64,000 bases of DNA from positions 1 through 64,000 of the forward strand of contig AZLU01000216.1 in assembly GCA_002224055.1 (NCBI GenBank), in the 5' to 3' direction. Below, in pieces: positions 35,208 through 47,400 of this stretch. The DNA is from Pezizomycotina sp. ARF18 (Eukaryota > Ascomycota). A program made the translations under genes and the position numbers. Positions within the stretch are counted from its first letter, which is position 1. Each line of letters starts with the position of its first letter. The notes under the pieces are model-generated. The model was not told where the DNA came from. It made no database searches and worked only from the letters and a program-made list of their open reading frames with translations.

Positions 35208-38200
35208 ATGTCAAGCAACGAACCCAGGGGAAGGGGTGGAGGACGTGCAGAGGCAGAGGGGGTGGTGGGAGCGGTGGTCGTGGAAGAGGCCGCGGACGAA
35301 GTGACAGGCACGGAGGAGGCGGAGGTGGTAGAGGTCAGCCTCAAGGAGGAAGCACGGCCCCCACACCGGCTCGCGGCTCTCGAGGATCTTCGGGCGACCG
35401 CGCAGCGACAGAGGAGGGAGATTTGGCGGGAGAGGAGGTCGTAGTGGGGATCACCGCGGAGGCGGCCGGGACCGAGGGCGAAGCGGAAGAGGTAGGGAAC
35501 GAGATCCCACGGAAGTTTACAGGTAATTCTTCTCGAAATATTTTCGATTTAAAAGCCCCGTCCCCCCCGCCCCTCCTTCTTTTTCTTCTTTGTTTTTTGT
35601 TCTGGGGGACTAATAGAAAAATTAGAACTGCTACAGGGGAAGTACCCGAACCGGACCCGAATGTCGAGCAGGTGGAGAACGAAACGGACGCGAGGCTTCG
35701 CCTATTGGGCTTGCAGATATCATCGCAGGATGACCTCGTCCGTAACGCAACACGTCCTATTCGCCCCGGATATGGCACGCGGGGCAGAAAGGTCCGCCTC
35801 TGGGCCAACTATTTCGAGATGAAGGTGGCCGCTGGGGATCTGCCGATTTACCGATACGACGTTGCTATCGCGAAAGTGGGAGACAAGAATGAGAAACTTC
35901 CAGTGCTAAGATTTGGAAGCGCATCGTCGAGATCCTACTCCATGATGAACTGAACGAATACCGTCGGGGATCGCGTCCGATTTTAAGGCGCAGCTGATCA
36001 GCACGAAGGAACTGCCGGAGAGCGATTACGAAATTGTCGATCGGAACATCCGGGAGGACGGACCCCCGCCGCAGGCGGAACACTACAGGGTTGTCGTAAA
36101 AAAAAAAGAACTTTTACCCTCTCGCCGCTGCTCAACTACGTGACCCAGCTGCCGGACGGCGAAGAGCGGTTCGGCAAATCGGAGACATTATCAGCGCGTT
36201 GGACATTATCCTGTCCCATAACCCTCAGGTCAATCCAAACATTACTTCGTTTGCTGGCAATAATTCGTTTAGCGGTAACCGCCACTTCCAGCACGCTGGC
36301 GAATTATGTGAGAAAGAAGACCTTGGTGGTAACCTTTTGGCCCTTCGCGGGTACTACCTGAGTCTTCGCGCAGCGACGAACCGCCTTCTGGTAAATGTCC
36401 AAGTGCGTTACGGCGCGTTTTCAACGAAGGTCCTCTGGACAAGTTGATCCAGGCACAATGGATGAGTATATCGACAGAAGACCTTGAAAAGAAACTGAAG
36501 GAGATAGGAGTAATGAAAGCGCTTCATATCGTGAGGAGAAATAGTAGAGGCGAGGAAATCGTCCGGATGAAAACTATTACTGGGCTAGCTAGCCCCGGCG
36601 ATGGAAGTCAAGATCCTCACCCTCCGAAGGTGCCAAAGCATGGTGCCGGCCCGAAGCAAGTTGAGTTCTGGAAAAGTTATCCGGAAACTGGTCAAGCGGC
36701 AAGCCCGACCCCTGCTGCTGGTCCTAGCAGAGGAAGAAGGAGAGGGCGAGGGCGACAGAGAGAAGGTCCCGTCAGGGAGTCCGACGGTCGTTACGTGAGC
36801 GTATATGACCACTTCAAAGAAGGTGAGCTACTTTATTAACTGGACTTTCTACATTTCATGCTTTAGCTCCGTTTTGATAGTCTTCTGATGATCTGATTCA
36901 TGCGTAGCGTACCCCAAGTTTGAAATCAACGAGAGTCTACCTGTTGTCAATGTCGGAAATGCCCAACACCCTTCATACCTCCCTGTCGAGGTGTGCTCCG
37001 TTCTTCCCGGCCGACCGATGACGAGACTCGAGCTCGACACGTCGCAAATGCGAAACATGGCGCAATTCGCTATCCGAAAGCCTGCGGCAAATGCGACCTC
37101 GATCACTACGACGGGTCTCAGGCTACTTGGCTTCGACGGAAACAATGAAACACTGGTAAATATCAATATCTCTGCTTCAAACAACCGCTGGCTAACGAGA
37201 TTTTCATGTTTTATAGAACGAATTTCAACTTCGAATTGATCCGAGACTCGTTTCGTCGAAGGCCGCGTTCTAGATGGACCTTCCGTAAAATACAGCCGCA
37301 ACCAGTCCGCAAAGGATTCCGATTCCGGGTCGTGGAATCTTAAAGACGTCAAGTTCACAAAGGCCGAACGGCTCGCTAATTGGACTGTCCTACGCATCTC
37401 CACTTTCCATCGTGGCTCTTACGCGCCTTGGCGGGACGCTGACGGCTTAAACGAAACACTTGACATCTTCAAGAACATGCTAGAGCAGTGCGGTTTGGCA
37501 GTAGAGGCCATGCAACCCGCCCCGGAGCCGCTTCACACCGGCGACCGCACACTTGATCAGGATATCAACGCCGCGGTTGCCGCACTAATGAATAGGGACA
37601 CGCCACCCAGTTTCGTCATGGTAATCCTTCCTCCGAGCGCCAACGATAGCTTGCTGCTTACGCGAGCGTACAACCGGATCAAATTCCTCTTCGATGTCAC
37701 GTATGGCGTCCGGAATGTTTGTATGCTCTCGGACAACTTCATGCGCCGAGGTAAAAACTACGCGGCGAACGTCGCTATGAAAGTGAACCTCAAGCTCGGC
37801 GGCGAGAACCATCGTGTGGAAAAGCCGATGCTAGGCGTCATACCGGAGGATAAAACCATGGTTATGGCATCGACGTGACCCACCCACAAAAAGACGCGGC
37901 TAAAAATGCTCCCAGTCTCGCTGCGGTGGTAGCTTCAGTCGACGGACGCCTTGCGCAGTTTCCCGCTGACTTGCGGATTCAGCAAAGACGCAAGGAAATG
38001 GTCTTAGAGCTCGATGACATGGTAGAATCCCGCATCCGCCTTTGGCAGAGCCGCAACAATTCCCTCCCCGAGAACATCGTGGTTTACCGTGACGGAGTCG
38101 GGGAAGGAGATTATCCCAATGTCCTAAACATTGAGCTGCCGCAGATCCGAACAGCCTGCGAAAAAGTTTACACAGGCACAGGCACCCTTCCCAAAATTGC

Positions 38201-38684
38201 CATTATCATCGTTACCAAACGTCATAATACCCGTTTCTACCCACCGATGCAGAAGACGCGAGTGCATCCTCTAATCCTCAGAACGGTACAGTAGTCGACC
38301 GAGGCGTCACGCTCGCTACTAACTGGGACTTTTTCTTGCAAGCGCACACCGCGCTTAAGGGCACTGCCAAGCCGGGCCATTACCGTGTATTATATGACGA
38401 GATTTTCCGTTTCAGGCCATCGCTCCCGCCCGGCTTTGAAAATACTGCGGACGTGCTCATCGCGATAACGTATAACATGTGTTACTTGTTTGTCGCGCAA
38501 CAAAGTCGGTCAGCATCTGCCCGGCCGCATACTATGCCGATATCGCCTGTACGCGGGCACGGTGCTATTGGATAAGTACTTTAAACCGCCGAAGAGTTCC
38601 GGCAGCAGTAATATCAGCGGCACGATCGATGAGTCGCTCGTGAGGGTTCACGAGAGGGTTAAAGATACGATGTTTTACATCTGA
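35208..38684 (+). CDS. Argonaute (AGO/QDE-2-like), RG-rich N-terminus
   Basis: Argonautes bind small RNAs and silence matching transcripts. From the ATG at 35208 the first exon codes for Arg/Gly-rich repeats, ending in RERDPTEVYR. Introns fit at 35523-35617, 36823-36907 and 37156-37216. The N domain spans about 35780-36250, linker 1 has LLALRGYYLSLRAATNRLLV, and PAZ ends with VYDHFKEAYPKFEINESLP and LPVVNVGNAQHPSYLP. PIWI begins with GIDVTHPQKDAAKNAPS at about 37864, then YRDGVGEGDYP, KRHNTRFYPT, NGTVVDRGV, and PAAYYADIACTRARCY at about 38515-38560. Asp in DVTHP, Asp in YRDGV and Asp in YYAD fit a DEDD-type slicer site. The stop is at 38682-38684. About ten frame changes exist, most explained by one lost homopolymer base (35247, 35912, 36418, 37866, 38240, 38492, 38568), so I believe the gene is functional. 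Confidence 0.94.
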
Positions 38685-39720
38685 GCACATTTCCATGTGT
38701 ATTTGGGCTAGTTAAAACTGCCCCGGAGAGTATGATCGAGACTACGAAGATATTATTTTTTATTGCCATATTTTACTGACGTGATGGAATTTATGATGAA
38801 AGAATAACATCCTTCGGTAAATCCTTTGACGCTAAATTTTGGGTCTAAAGATTTTCAGACCCGATATAAAAGCCTTTAGAAATATAGTCACTCGTTTTGA
38901 TTCGTCTCTGTCACTTTTTCCTTGCAAACGTTTCCTTTTTCGTATTTCTTCTCCACTCAAAAAAAAAAAAAAAAAAAAAAAGAAGTAATTTTGCGCTCAT
39001 GTGAGGATCTTATCGAAAGACACCACGTTCATTTTTCTGTTTTTATAAGTAAAAATGCTGCCTTGATTCACTATTGAATATGATAAGAGCATTATATCAA
39101 AAATCTACCACGATTTGAGCCATATGTTTCGTTCTGGTATGGATATGTGTACGCTTCATAAATGAGAACACGGACGATTGGAGGCTGGTTTCTGGAAATA
39201 CATGTGAGCTCAGTTACCGAGATCTATTTACCATTGAGACTTTTCTGCCATACCTAGGACATGTTCATCCAAAGGAGTGAATATGATTTCCCTAAGCTTG
39301 CAGATTTGCGAGGCTATTACTTTCTATTTCCGATATTGACTTGTTCAAGCGTATTTCAGGCAAATACTTGCTCTCTTTGAAATAAATGTCTTTTGTATCT
39401 CATTCATATCTACTTGTATTACAATCTATCTAAGCTACTGCCTCAAGTGTGAAGAGGAGACTATGGAGCAAATTTTGAAAAAAAAAAGAAGAAAAAGGTA
39501 AGGCAAAGAAGTTTAAAGATTTTGGTAACGGGGAAGCTGAGTGGTTAGTGAACCTTTACAAGGGCCTTCAACTTGCTCAAGTATGTTGGCGGAAGAGTTA
39601 CATCAGGTTGCATCGCAGTGTCGAGAACGGTATCCACTAAGAAGAATTATTCGAGAGATATTAGCTAGGCAAGTAAGGGAAGTCTATAAAAAGCACTAAA
39701 ACTAGAGGTAATCTTCAGGA
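38685..39720. other. Convergent intergenic region
   Basis: Argonaute and the following gene converge on this stretch, so it should hold both 3' ends. It contains an A run at about 38958-38980. No coding signal. Confidence 0.5.
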
Positions 39721-42559
39721 TTAACTTACCGGTGACTTCTTAAGGGTACCAGTCGGATCAGTTTGCGGTATTGTCGTCACGGGACGGTTGTCTTTGGTAA
39801 CATCTTTATATACCGCCATCGTTAGTTCTTTTGATTGGTATGTTCTCTAGGATAGGAGTTCTGATTTCATCTTCTTTCATAACGTACCGCTATCTTTCCT
39901 CATAACCGCGTCATCGTACATCGCACTATAAAGCGCAGCATCTAGATCGTGCTCGGCCTTGTGGAAGAACGGGCGCTGGAATGGGTAGAACCTCACCACG
40001 CACCCGGCCTCACCTTTACCGAGGTGCAAGATCTTGGAAGCCGGCTGAAGTTGGATCCGTACTCGATGGAGTATACCATCCAAGGGTACTTTAGAGAGAT
40101 TTCGCGCTTTCGGGGGTCCAGCTCTACTTTCTCGCGAACGTAGCGGCCGTTCGGGCCGGCGTCGCGGACCCAAACGTCGTGCAGGAATGGGTAGGGATCT
40201 CCTCCTTTATTCACGGGGTTTTTGGTGATAGCTAGGGTGCCTTTGATTGCCCTCTTGTTATCGGTTGGCATACCGGCGAGTTCGTGCTCGTGTTTGAATA
40301 GCTGCTGCCAGGCTCTTTCATATCTGATAAAAGGGAAACCGATCAATGAATGATCGGGTCTTTTTTTTTAAAAAAAAAAACGGAAAAATAAGAACAAACC
40401 TTGTCATTAAGAATTGGTTTCGGAAGTTCCCAGAATCAAATTATGGCGAAGCTGGCTACTACTTTCCTGATTTTCCATTTCGTATTTCATCAACCCTCCC
40501 CAGGAAAACGCGCTAAGGTGGAGCCACTGGGTTCAAGTCAGTCATTTTTGGATTCTTTGGATACGGGTATAGCGATACGATAAACGTACCTCGGCGATGT
40601 AGCGCGAGTTGGCCATTTCAAACCTCTTGTATGGCGTCATCCGGGTCATTGGCTGTGGGAGCTCTCTCCACATCCAGCCCAGTTTCCAGCAACTTCTCGA
40701 GATTCGCCAGCAATCTTAAAAAGAAAGGTTTTCAACGGTCAGTGCGATTAAGCTACCATGTTGACGTCTTCCAAAAAAAAGAGAAAAAAAAAAAAAAAAA
40801 AGAAGGGGGCAATCGATGAATCAAAGTTTAATAGAGCGGCAATAATTGCTAAGATCTGCATACTTTTGACGCGGATTTGTCCGCTCCACCCATGACTTCG
40901 TTCTGGTCGTCGTTCTCATCGCGTTTTCCTGAGGCATCGAGAATTTTTCGAGTAGAAATTGGAATCACGATAGATTGAGTCCATCCGTTCGATTTACCGC
41001 CGTAACCGTTTCTGATACGGCCTCGCTTCTCCTCGTCCTTAGCATTTTTGTCGGCCCCAGCCTGCGGACCACCAACCGGAAGCTGTTTCGCCGTAGTGAC
41101 ATTCAGCAATTTTGTTTACATGCACTTCCCGACCAGGAGAATTCTAGGGAAGAAAAGAAGAGGACAACAGAGCAGGAAGATAGCCTACGTACCTCCCGAT
41201 CTTCGGCGCGGGTTTGAACATTCTTAAACAGCTCTGATTGATCAACGTATTTCTCCATTTCTGCGTGTTAATATCTGGAAGGGTGCGAACTGCTGCGTCC
41301 GGGTGCTCGTTTTCGTTATCCGTACAGCCGAAACGAAGACCTTTCATGTAATCGTCCCAGTCGTCCTCGTGGACATATGTGTCGTAAAGATCGAACGGAT
41401 TCGCCGAGTACTATTAGTAACGGAGACTTTGTTAACCTGGTACATAGATCTAGACATTGTAGAATATAAATAAATAGATAGAGACTTACCCATTTATAGC
41501 CTGCAGGAATGCCATCTACCCATATAGAGCCGTCGAGGAACATCGAATTAGGGTCTTTCACCGCGAGGGAGATGGATTTGATCGGAGGGTTGCGCTGTCC
41601 AATTAGCGCTCCGAATTGGCGTTGCTGTCGTTGATCTTCTTGACAGCGTTTTCAAATATTTGCTTCGCCGTGCTATTGGTGCTGGCAAACCGCTCGACAG
41701 CTTTCTGCGCGACGACGATATGTAAGCCTTTCGTCAGTACAGTATTATCATACCGCGGTGGCGCTGTGGACGGGAACGCCGGAGGCCCGTCGATACTTTT
41801 CAGGTACTCGGCAAATTCATTTCTGAACTGGTTGGCGTTTTCGCCGGTATTCCACTTATAAGACTTCTTAAACAGGCACATTATCAGCTTTCCGTCCTGG
41901 GAGCGGGCGGGCATCCACAACTGCTTGTTAGTCGGGTTTGTGAACCCAGGCCAGCCATAGAAGTATTTGCCTTTCGTACCCTTGCGCCGACCTTTCAATA
42001 GCTGATCATTTTCTTTGCTGAATTTTATCGGCTTTAGCGCGAGCTCTTTGTTCTCCTTTGATGGTGCTTCGGCGAGCATCCTATATAACCCGCTATTTTC
42101 ACTCGAGAAGTTAGAGAGGTGCTAATTTTTTGGAAACGGAGAAGCGAATTAGGGAAATATGAAAGAAAAACTTTAGAAGACTTACAGGGGACGTCCATCC
42201 CTAAAAGAGATACCTTCCGGCCAAGGGAAATCATTTTTTGCGAGCGCCCAGAGAAAGCAGACCGGAATATAAAACTTTTCATTCTGAGGACGCCACTTTA
42301 CCCATCTCTCTCTGGTGTAAATGTTTCTGCGACCTCCTAGTCCATGCGCTCTCCAGAAGGAATTACCAAGGGGAATGTGGTCGTCGGTGCGAAGCTGAAT
42401 GTGTAGAGATCCTTCCTGTAGAGGAGCGTAGGGGTGTCCTTGCAGATCGCTATTAGAGGCGACGAAGCCAGGAGGTAACGCTAGCTCGTACATCCAAGTC
42501 TTGACAGGTCTACTGAGCCTCTCGTTTGAGCGAAAGCTAGCATTTCCATGATTGTTCAT
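39721..42559 (-). CDS. Hypothetical multi-exon protein, family not recognised
   Basis: The ATG at 42559 opens a clear exon to 42186, then an intron at 42185-42081 with GT-AG ends leads into a long exon (42080 to about 41490) containing KGKYFYGWPGFTNPTNKQLW and LTKGLHIVVAQKAVERFAS. Later exons carry DPNSMFLDGSIWVDGIPAGY, FDLYDTYVHEDDWDDYMKGL, LLNVTTAKQLPVGGPQ, NKRAIKGTLAITKNPVN, FLHDVWVRDAGPNGRYV and FHKAEHDLDAALYSAMYDD. A final short exon can end at a stop at 39721-39723. The total is about 600 residues, aromatic-rich and with no evident signal peptide or membrane helices. Frame changes occur near 41600, 40010 and others. I recognise no domain. It lies between Argonaute and the giant protein gene, both on the opposite strand. 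Confidence 0.68.
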
Positions 42560-43140
42560 ATTTGAAGAGATATTTTCTTAAGGAGAGCTAAAAAAAAAAA
42601 AAAAAAAAAAAGTAATTAAAAATCGTACGGGGAGATATGAAGGAGATGTTTTTTAGAGGTTCGAAGGTGATATAAACGCATATAAGGACGAATGATGGAG
42701 TTTTGAGTTCTAGATTGATCCATCTTCCATTTCAGTGGAAGAACTAACAGGGTATATATAAGTTTTCAAGCTATAGCGCCAGTTTCAGCTAAGCAATGAG
42801 GTGTGACTTTTGGTGGTATGTGATGAGTTAATACATCAAGCATTTACTCAAAGTCTTGTCTGGCTCATAAGTTGCTAGATTACTTTGATTAATTGACACG
42901 ACTGTATACTCAGGCTGGCCGTATGAAGTAGCTACATCCCTCGATAGGAAACGCCGATGCAAGAAACTCCAAGCTGAGATTAATTAAATATCGTGATAGT
43001 ATGATGTGCTTCCATGGAAAAACCTAAGAGTAGCTCGCTGAAAGCTGTTACGTACACTCATGCTAAGGATAGCGGTCGGCTGAGAAAGTCTCGGAAATTA
43101 TATTAATACATCTGATTCCCTGCAGTCCACATCGGCGTGA
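42560..43140. other. Upstream region of the unknown minus-strand gene
   Basis: It holds an A run at about 42590-42611 and a TATA-like GTATATATAAG near 42751. No coding signal was found. Confidence 0.45.
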
Positions 43141-44455
43141 AATTCGGATGGAAAAATGTCGCTTAATAGCCCAGTAATCTCGCATTTCACTCTCATCTTT
43201 TACGCCAAGTGGGCAGGACTACGATCGCGGAACCGCCGGGAGTGTGGAGCCAGCCCATATACCCAGACAGGCCCGCTAATCTTTCAGGGCTGTACCTTGC
43301 TGTGCAAAATTCTTCCTTGTATTTCTATTTCCCTTTTTTTTTTTTTTTTTTTTTAGTTTTACCTATCTAATCTTCAAACCATGCCCATACGGCCAGGAAC
43401 CGATATTAGTGAAAGATCAGCTAGCTAGGGCTGAGGAGAAAGCCGCTAGGAGGCTTAAAGTTGGATTCTCATGCTCGTCAAATGCGTCTGCAGGCCTATT
43501 TAAAATGTGTGGAGATGATGGTACCCAGACTCGACGCACATGCGGTCGAGTTCGTGATCATTAACGCCTAATATTTCTGATTCGGGCCCTCTGCCCACAA
43601 CGTCGGCAGCCCCGCAAAGATTTAAATTCTATCGATAAAGACTCTGTTCTGAATCGGGACTCTGAGCCGCCATTCTCATCTGTATCAAGAAGGAACGTTC
43701 GGAACAAACCTCCGCTTCGGAGCTTAAGATCGGATGACAGTTCTGGGCTCAGTCCAATTTCCACGCAGTGAGAATGCATTTTGATTTCGAAGTGTTCGTA
43801 TGTTCTAAATACTGAGCTTTTCGGATCAATTTTCAAATAATTCTGAGGTGCAAAATCTAGGCTACCCTAGAGAAGCAAATGGTTTCATTTCTCAGCTCAG
43901 AGATCCCGATCGACTGTGATCACGGAAAATATGCTCTGATTTCAACATCACGGCGATTCCGACTGCAAAGAATTCATCTATTTACAGCAGAAGATTGTTT
44001 ATGCTTCAATTTTGTGGCGTCTTGGCCGAGGCGCTTCAGCTTTGGGGATATCGTGAGCGCCTGCAAATTCAAGGATGGCTACTCGTGAACTTGTTGGCCC
44101 GCTCAGTTTCAATCTATGAAAGTTTTAGGACTGTTAACCATACTGTGCGACTCTCTGATATCTGTGAAAGCCGAAGGCATAATGCTTAGGATATCGATAG
44201 AGCCAGATAGTCGAGGAGCAATTGATTTAAAGAGCAGGTTATCCCGGTTTCTCTCCAGGGCATCAATTCATCTACATCCACAATCGATACTACCTCTTCT
44301 TCGTCATCTTCTACTTTGAACTTTACTTAGTGTTGTCGAAGTCCTATGCTAACAACGTATTAGTAGACCTATCATATCCACTTACTTTCACATTTTACTT
44401 ATATTATCTTCCTTTGATGGGCTATTTGTAACCAAATACTTCGATCCACTTAAAC
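43141..44455. other. Weakly coding-like stretch with a long T run
   Basis: A T run at about 43335-43354 is followed by TAG, which could be a splice acceptor. One plus-strand frame after it reads KDQLARAEEKAARRLKVG, and a following frame stays open to about 43770. Other open frames lie at 43879-44190. None shows a family motif and they cannot be joined confidently, so I do not call a gene. The last part should be the promoter of the giant protein gene. Confidence 0.3.
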
Positions 44456-47400
44456 ATGACTGCTACACGATCGAACTTGAAACGCCCCGGATCCCCGTCG
44501 CCTTTCGAAGCTGATCTTGGATCTAAGCGAGCGAAGCATTCGTCTATTAAGAGAGCTTCGAAGGCATTATCGGCCACATCTTTTCTTGCTCAGCGAGCTA
44601 ATCCGTTCACCCGAACCAAACGCTCCCGATCGCCTTTCGAAGATGATGAAGTCCTTCACACAAAGAAGTCTAGACAAGACCTCAATGGCACCGCCAGTTC
44701 TAGTCAAGTTCTAGATGAAGACATTACCCTTACCTATAAGGGTCTGACGCTACGCAACCTAGAGCTGTTTACCATTGATAGTGATGGAAAACTTACGCCG
44801 TATGTCGCTTCCGCGGTGTCGAAGGCTGGACCTGTTTTGACCCGCCTGTCACACCCTCGGCGGTCGATCACAAGCAGGACCCAATAGCGCAAGTCACTAA
44901 TGAGAAAAACGGCAAGCTCTCACCGCCGGCTAACGTCCTTACGCCGCCGATGACCCCTTCCACGATGGAGAATCAAGATCCCATGTCCTCTCGGCCCATG
45001 GAAGAAGACTTCAACCTCCCCGATAACTTTGTTATCGCGGGTGAAGTCGACCTCTTCGGCGTAACTCCGGCAAAAATGTACATCTTCCAAGGCCAGGTGA
45101 CCAAGGCGTATCCTTACGCCGAAGTCGTTAGGCTCTCTGCCGAACAGATCTCGCTTGCTTCAGTCATACCTGAATTGAAGGACAGTCCCCTGGACGCCGT
45201 AGTCCTAGACAAGCCGCAGTTCTCCTACTCTGCCTACGTGATCGAGCCTTACGGTGTCGGGCTTGAGGGCTACTACTTCGAGGCGGACGTTATGTTCCGC
45301 GGACCATTACAGCCCATTTCAGACGTTATGAAAGACATTTTCCACCAGGAGAAACCGGCGTTACACGTCACTGCGTACCTCGGCGCCGGCGGTGATTGGG
45401 CAAAGCCTCTAGTGCCTTCCAGTTTGGTGCTCCGTGGCTCGTTTGAGGATATATCTACCAAGGTATTAGAGATCCTCGAGTTTACGCAGATCGGCGTGGA
45501 GCTTTCCATGGATAGGAAAGGGAGTGGAAGGGATTGGGAATTCGGATACGGCTTCTTCGGTAACGTCAACGTAAGCCTTCCGGGACGAATACGCCGTTGA
45601 AAGCTGAGTATCTATTCCGTGAGCGGAATGATCAGTATATGCTCTCTATGAGGCTTACGGATGAAGACTGGAAGGATATTTTTAATGTTAAAGGATTTAA
45701 TGTGAGTTTACGTGTACTTAAGTGTACTAACCACATATGCCGCTACTATATCGGCAATTTATTGCTAACCGATATATATTGTTTTTCTTCTTATAGCTTT
45801 CCGAGGTTCAATTCACGGGTATTCTTGCAAATGCTTCTGCCGACTCGCAGCTGATTCTTCAGGTGCAGGCGGCGCTGAAATGGAACGACACCATTCTTGT
45901 CGTCTCCGGAGGTTACTCGAAAGGTATTGACAATATATACGCCCTAGTCATATGCATATCTGAGTTGTATTAACTCGGCCTCACACATTTAGATTATTCG
46001 TTCGTCGAAGTGAATGTCGGAAACCTGTCCCTTAAGGATATCGGCAAAATATTTAACCAGATGACTGGCGCAGAACTCGACATCTTCGACCACGACGTGA
46101 CGTTCGAATCCCTCTCGCTCATAATATCCACCGAAGGTGTCTGCCTGAACGGCTCCGTGAAAATAAACGGATACTCGTCCGCCAATGGCACCATCGAAAT
46201 CACTGAGAACGGTTTACATATCGCCGGCGGCATCGGAGACGTTACGTTCGCCGAAATAAACATCAAGAGCGCGAAATTCGACGTCGCGATCGGCAGGAAA
46301 GATACATCCGGTAGCAAGACTACCAGATTCGCCATCACAGGCGACCTCTCATTCTGCAACATCAACCTAAAGGTCGCAGCGTACACAGAAAAATCCGCTT
46401 CGGGCTTGTTTTGGACGCTATATGGCGAGGTCGATGGTAATATGAGCACTAGCTCATTGGCTGCGGATCTCAAGGGTACCTTCCTGGATATCACCGTTAA
46501 GAATCTCGCTTTTATCGCGTCGAACAAGGATAGCCCGGATGGGTCGTACAACAGGTTCAAGTACCCCGTCAGAAAGGGTATACAGTTCTGCGCGGCGATT
46601 GAGAGTATACCGCAGCTCGAGCAGCTGATGCGCGGTAGCGTGAAGGGGATGGTATTGCACGCAGGATACGGCTCCGACGGCCTCAGGCTGGGTATCGTGC
46701 TGCCGTCTGAGCGTACGATTACGTTCACCCAAAACGTGTATACGGGACCCCTAGCTTTCGAATTACTCACGGGCAAGGACGTCAAGCTGCTGCTGAGTGC
46801 GGATCTGAACGTCAAGTTGGACACGCAGCCTGATCCTCTGAAATTCCAACTGGGGCTTAAGGCCGGACTTACGGATGCATCAGCTTACGCGCAGATGATG
46901 AACGATTGGGTAACCCTTGCAACGTCGGAAAGAAGGTTATCGTTCGGGGCTGCGCCCTAGAGTTCGGCATCGTGTATGCCATGGGTATGCCGGGTGCCAT
47001 TGGCATCGGCGGACAGCTGATGATCGGCAGCAAGGAAGCCAGAGTCGCGATGAAGCTCAGCCAGAACCCCAAGGATCAGTTATTATCTGCGGGAGTTAAG
47101 GACCTTGGCGTGGTCGATTTGGTGAAGTTCGCGTCTACTGTTGCGGAGATGGACATCCCCGAGCCGAGGACTTTGTACACTTCAACGAATGCGATCTGTA
47201 TCTTTCCACAGGTTGTTACCTCGCTACTACGTACTACCCGCCCGGTGCTTCGTTGAAGGGTGACATGACACTCTTCGGTAAGAAGTGCAAATTCGAATGC
47301 ACGGTCGGTCAGTTAGTCAAGATCATGGCTACGATCGAGCATTTCGAGCTCGGGCCGCTGAAGGTGAAAGGTGCTACCGGTGCCGACCGATCGTAGACCT

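Noticed and set aside
46010-46824. Long minus-strand frame of 276 codons opposite the giant protein gene
   Set aside because: It mirrors a long plus-strand exon that has clean splice sites on its left and continuous protein features; the reverse frame is a codon-bias shadow.
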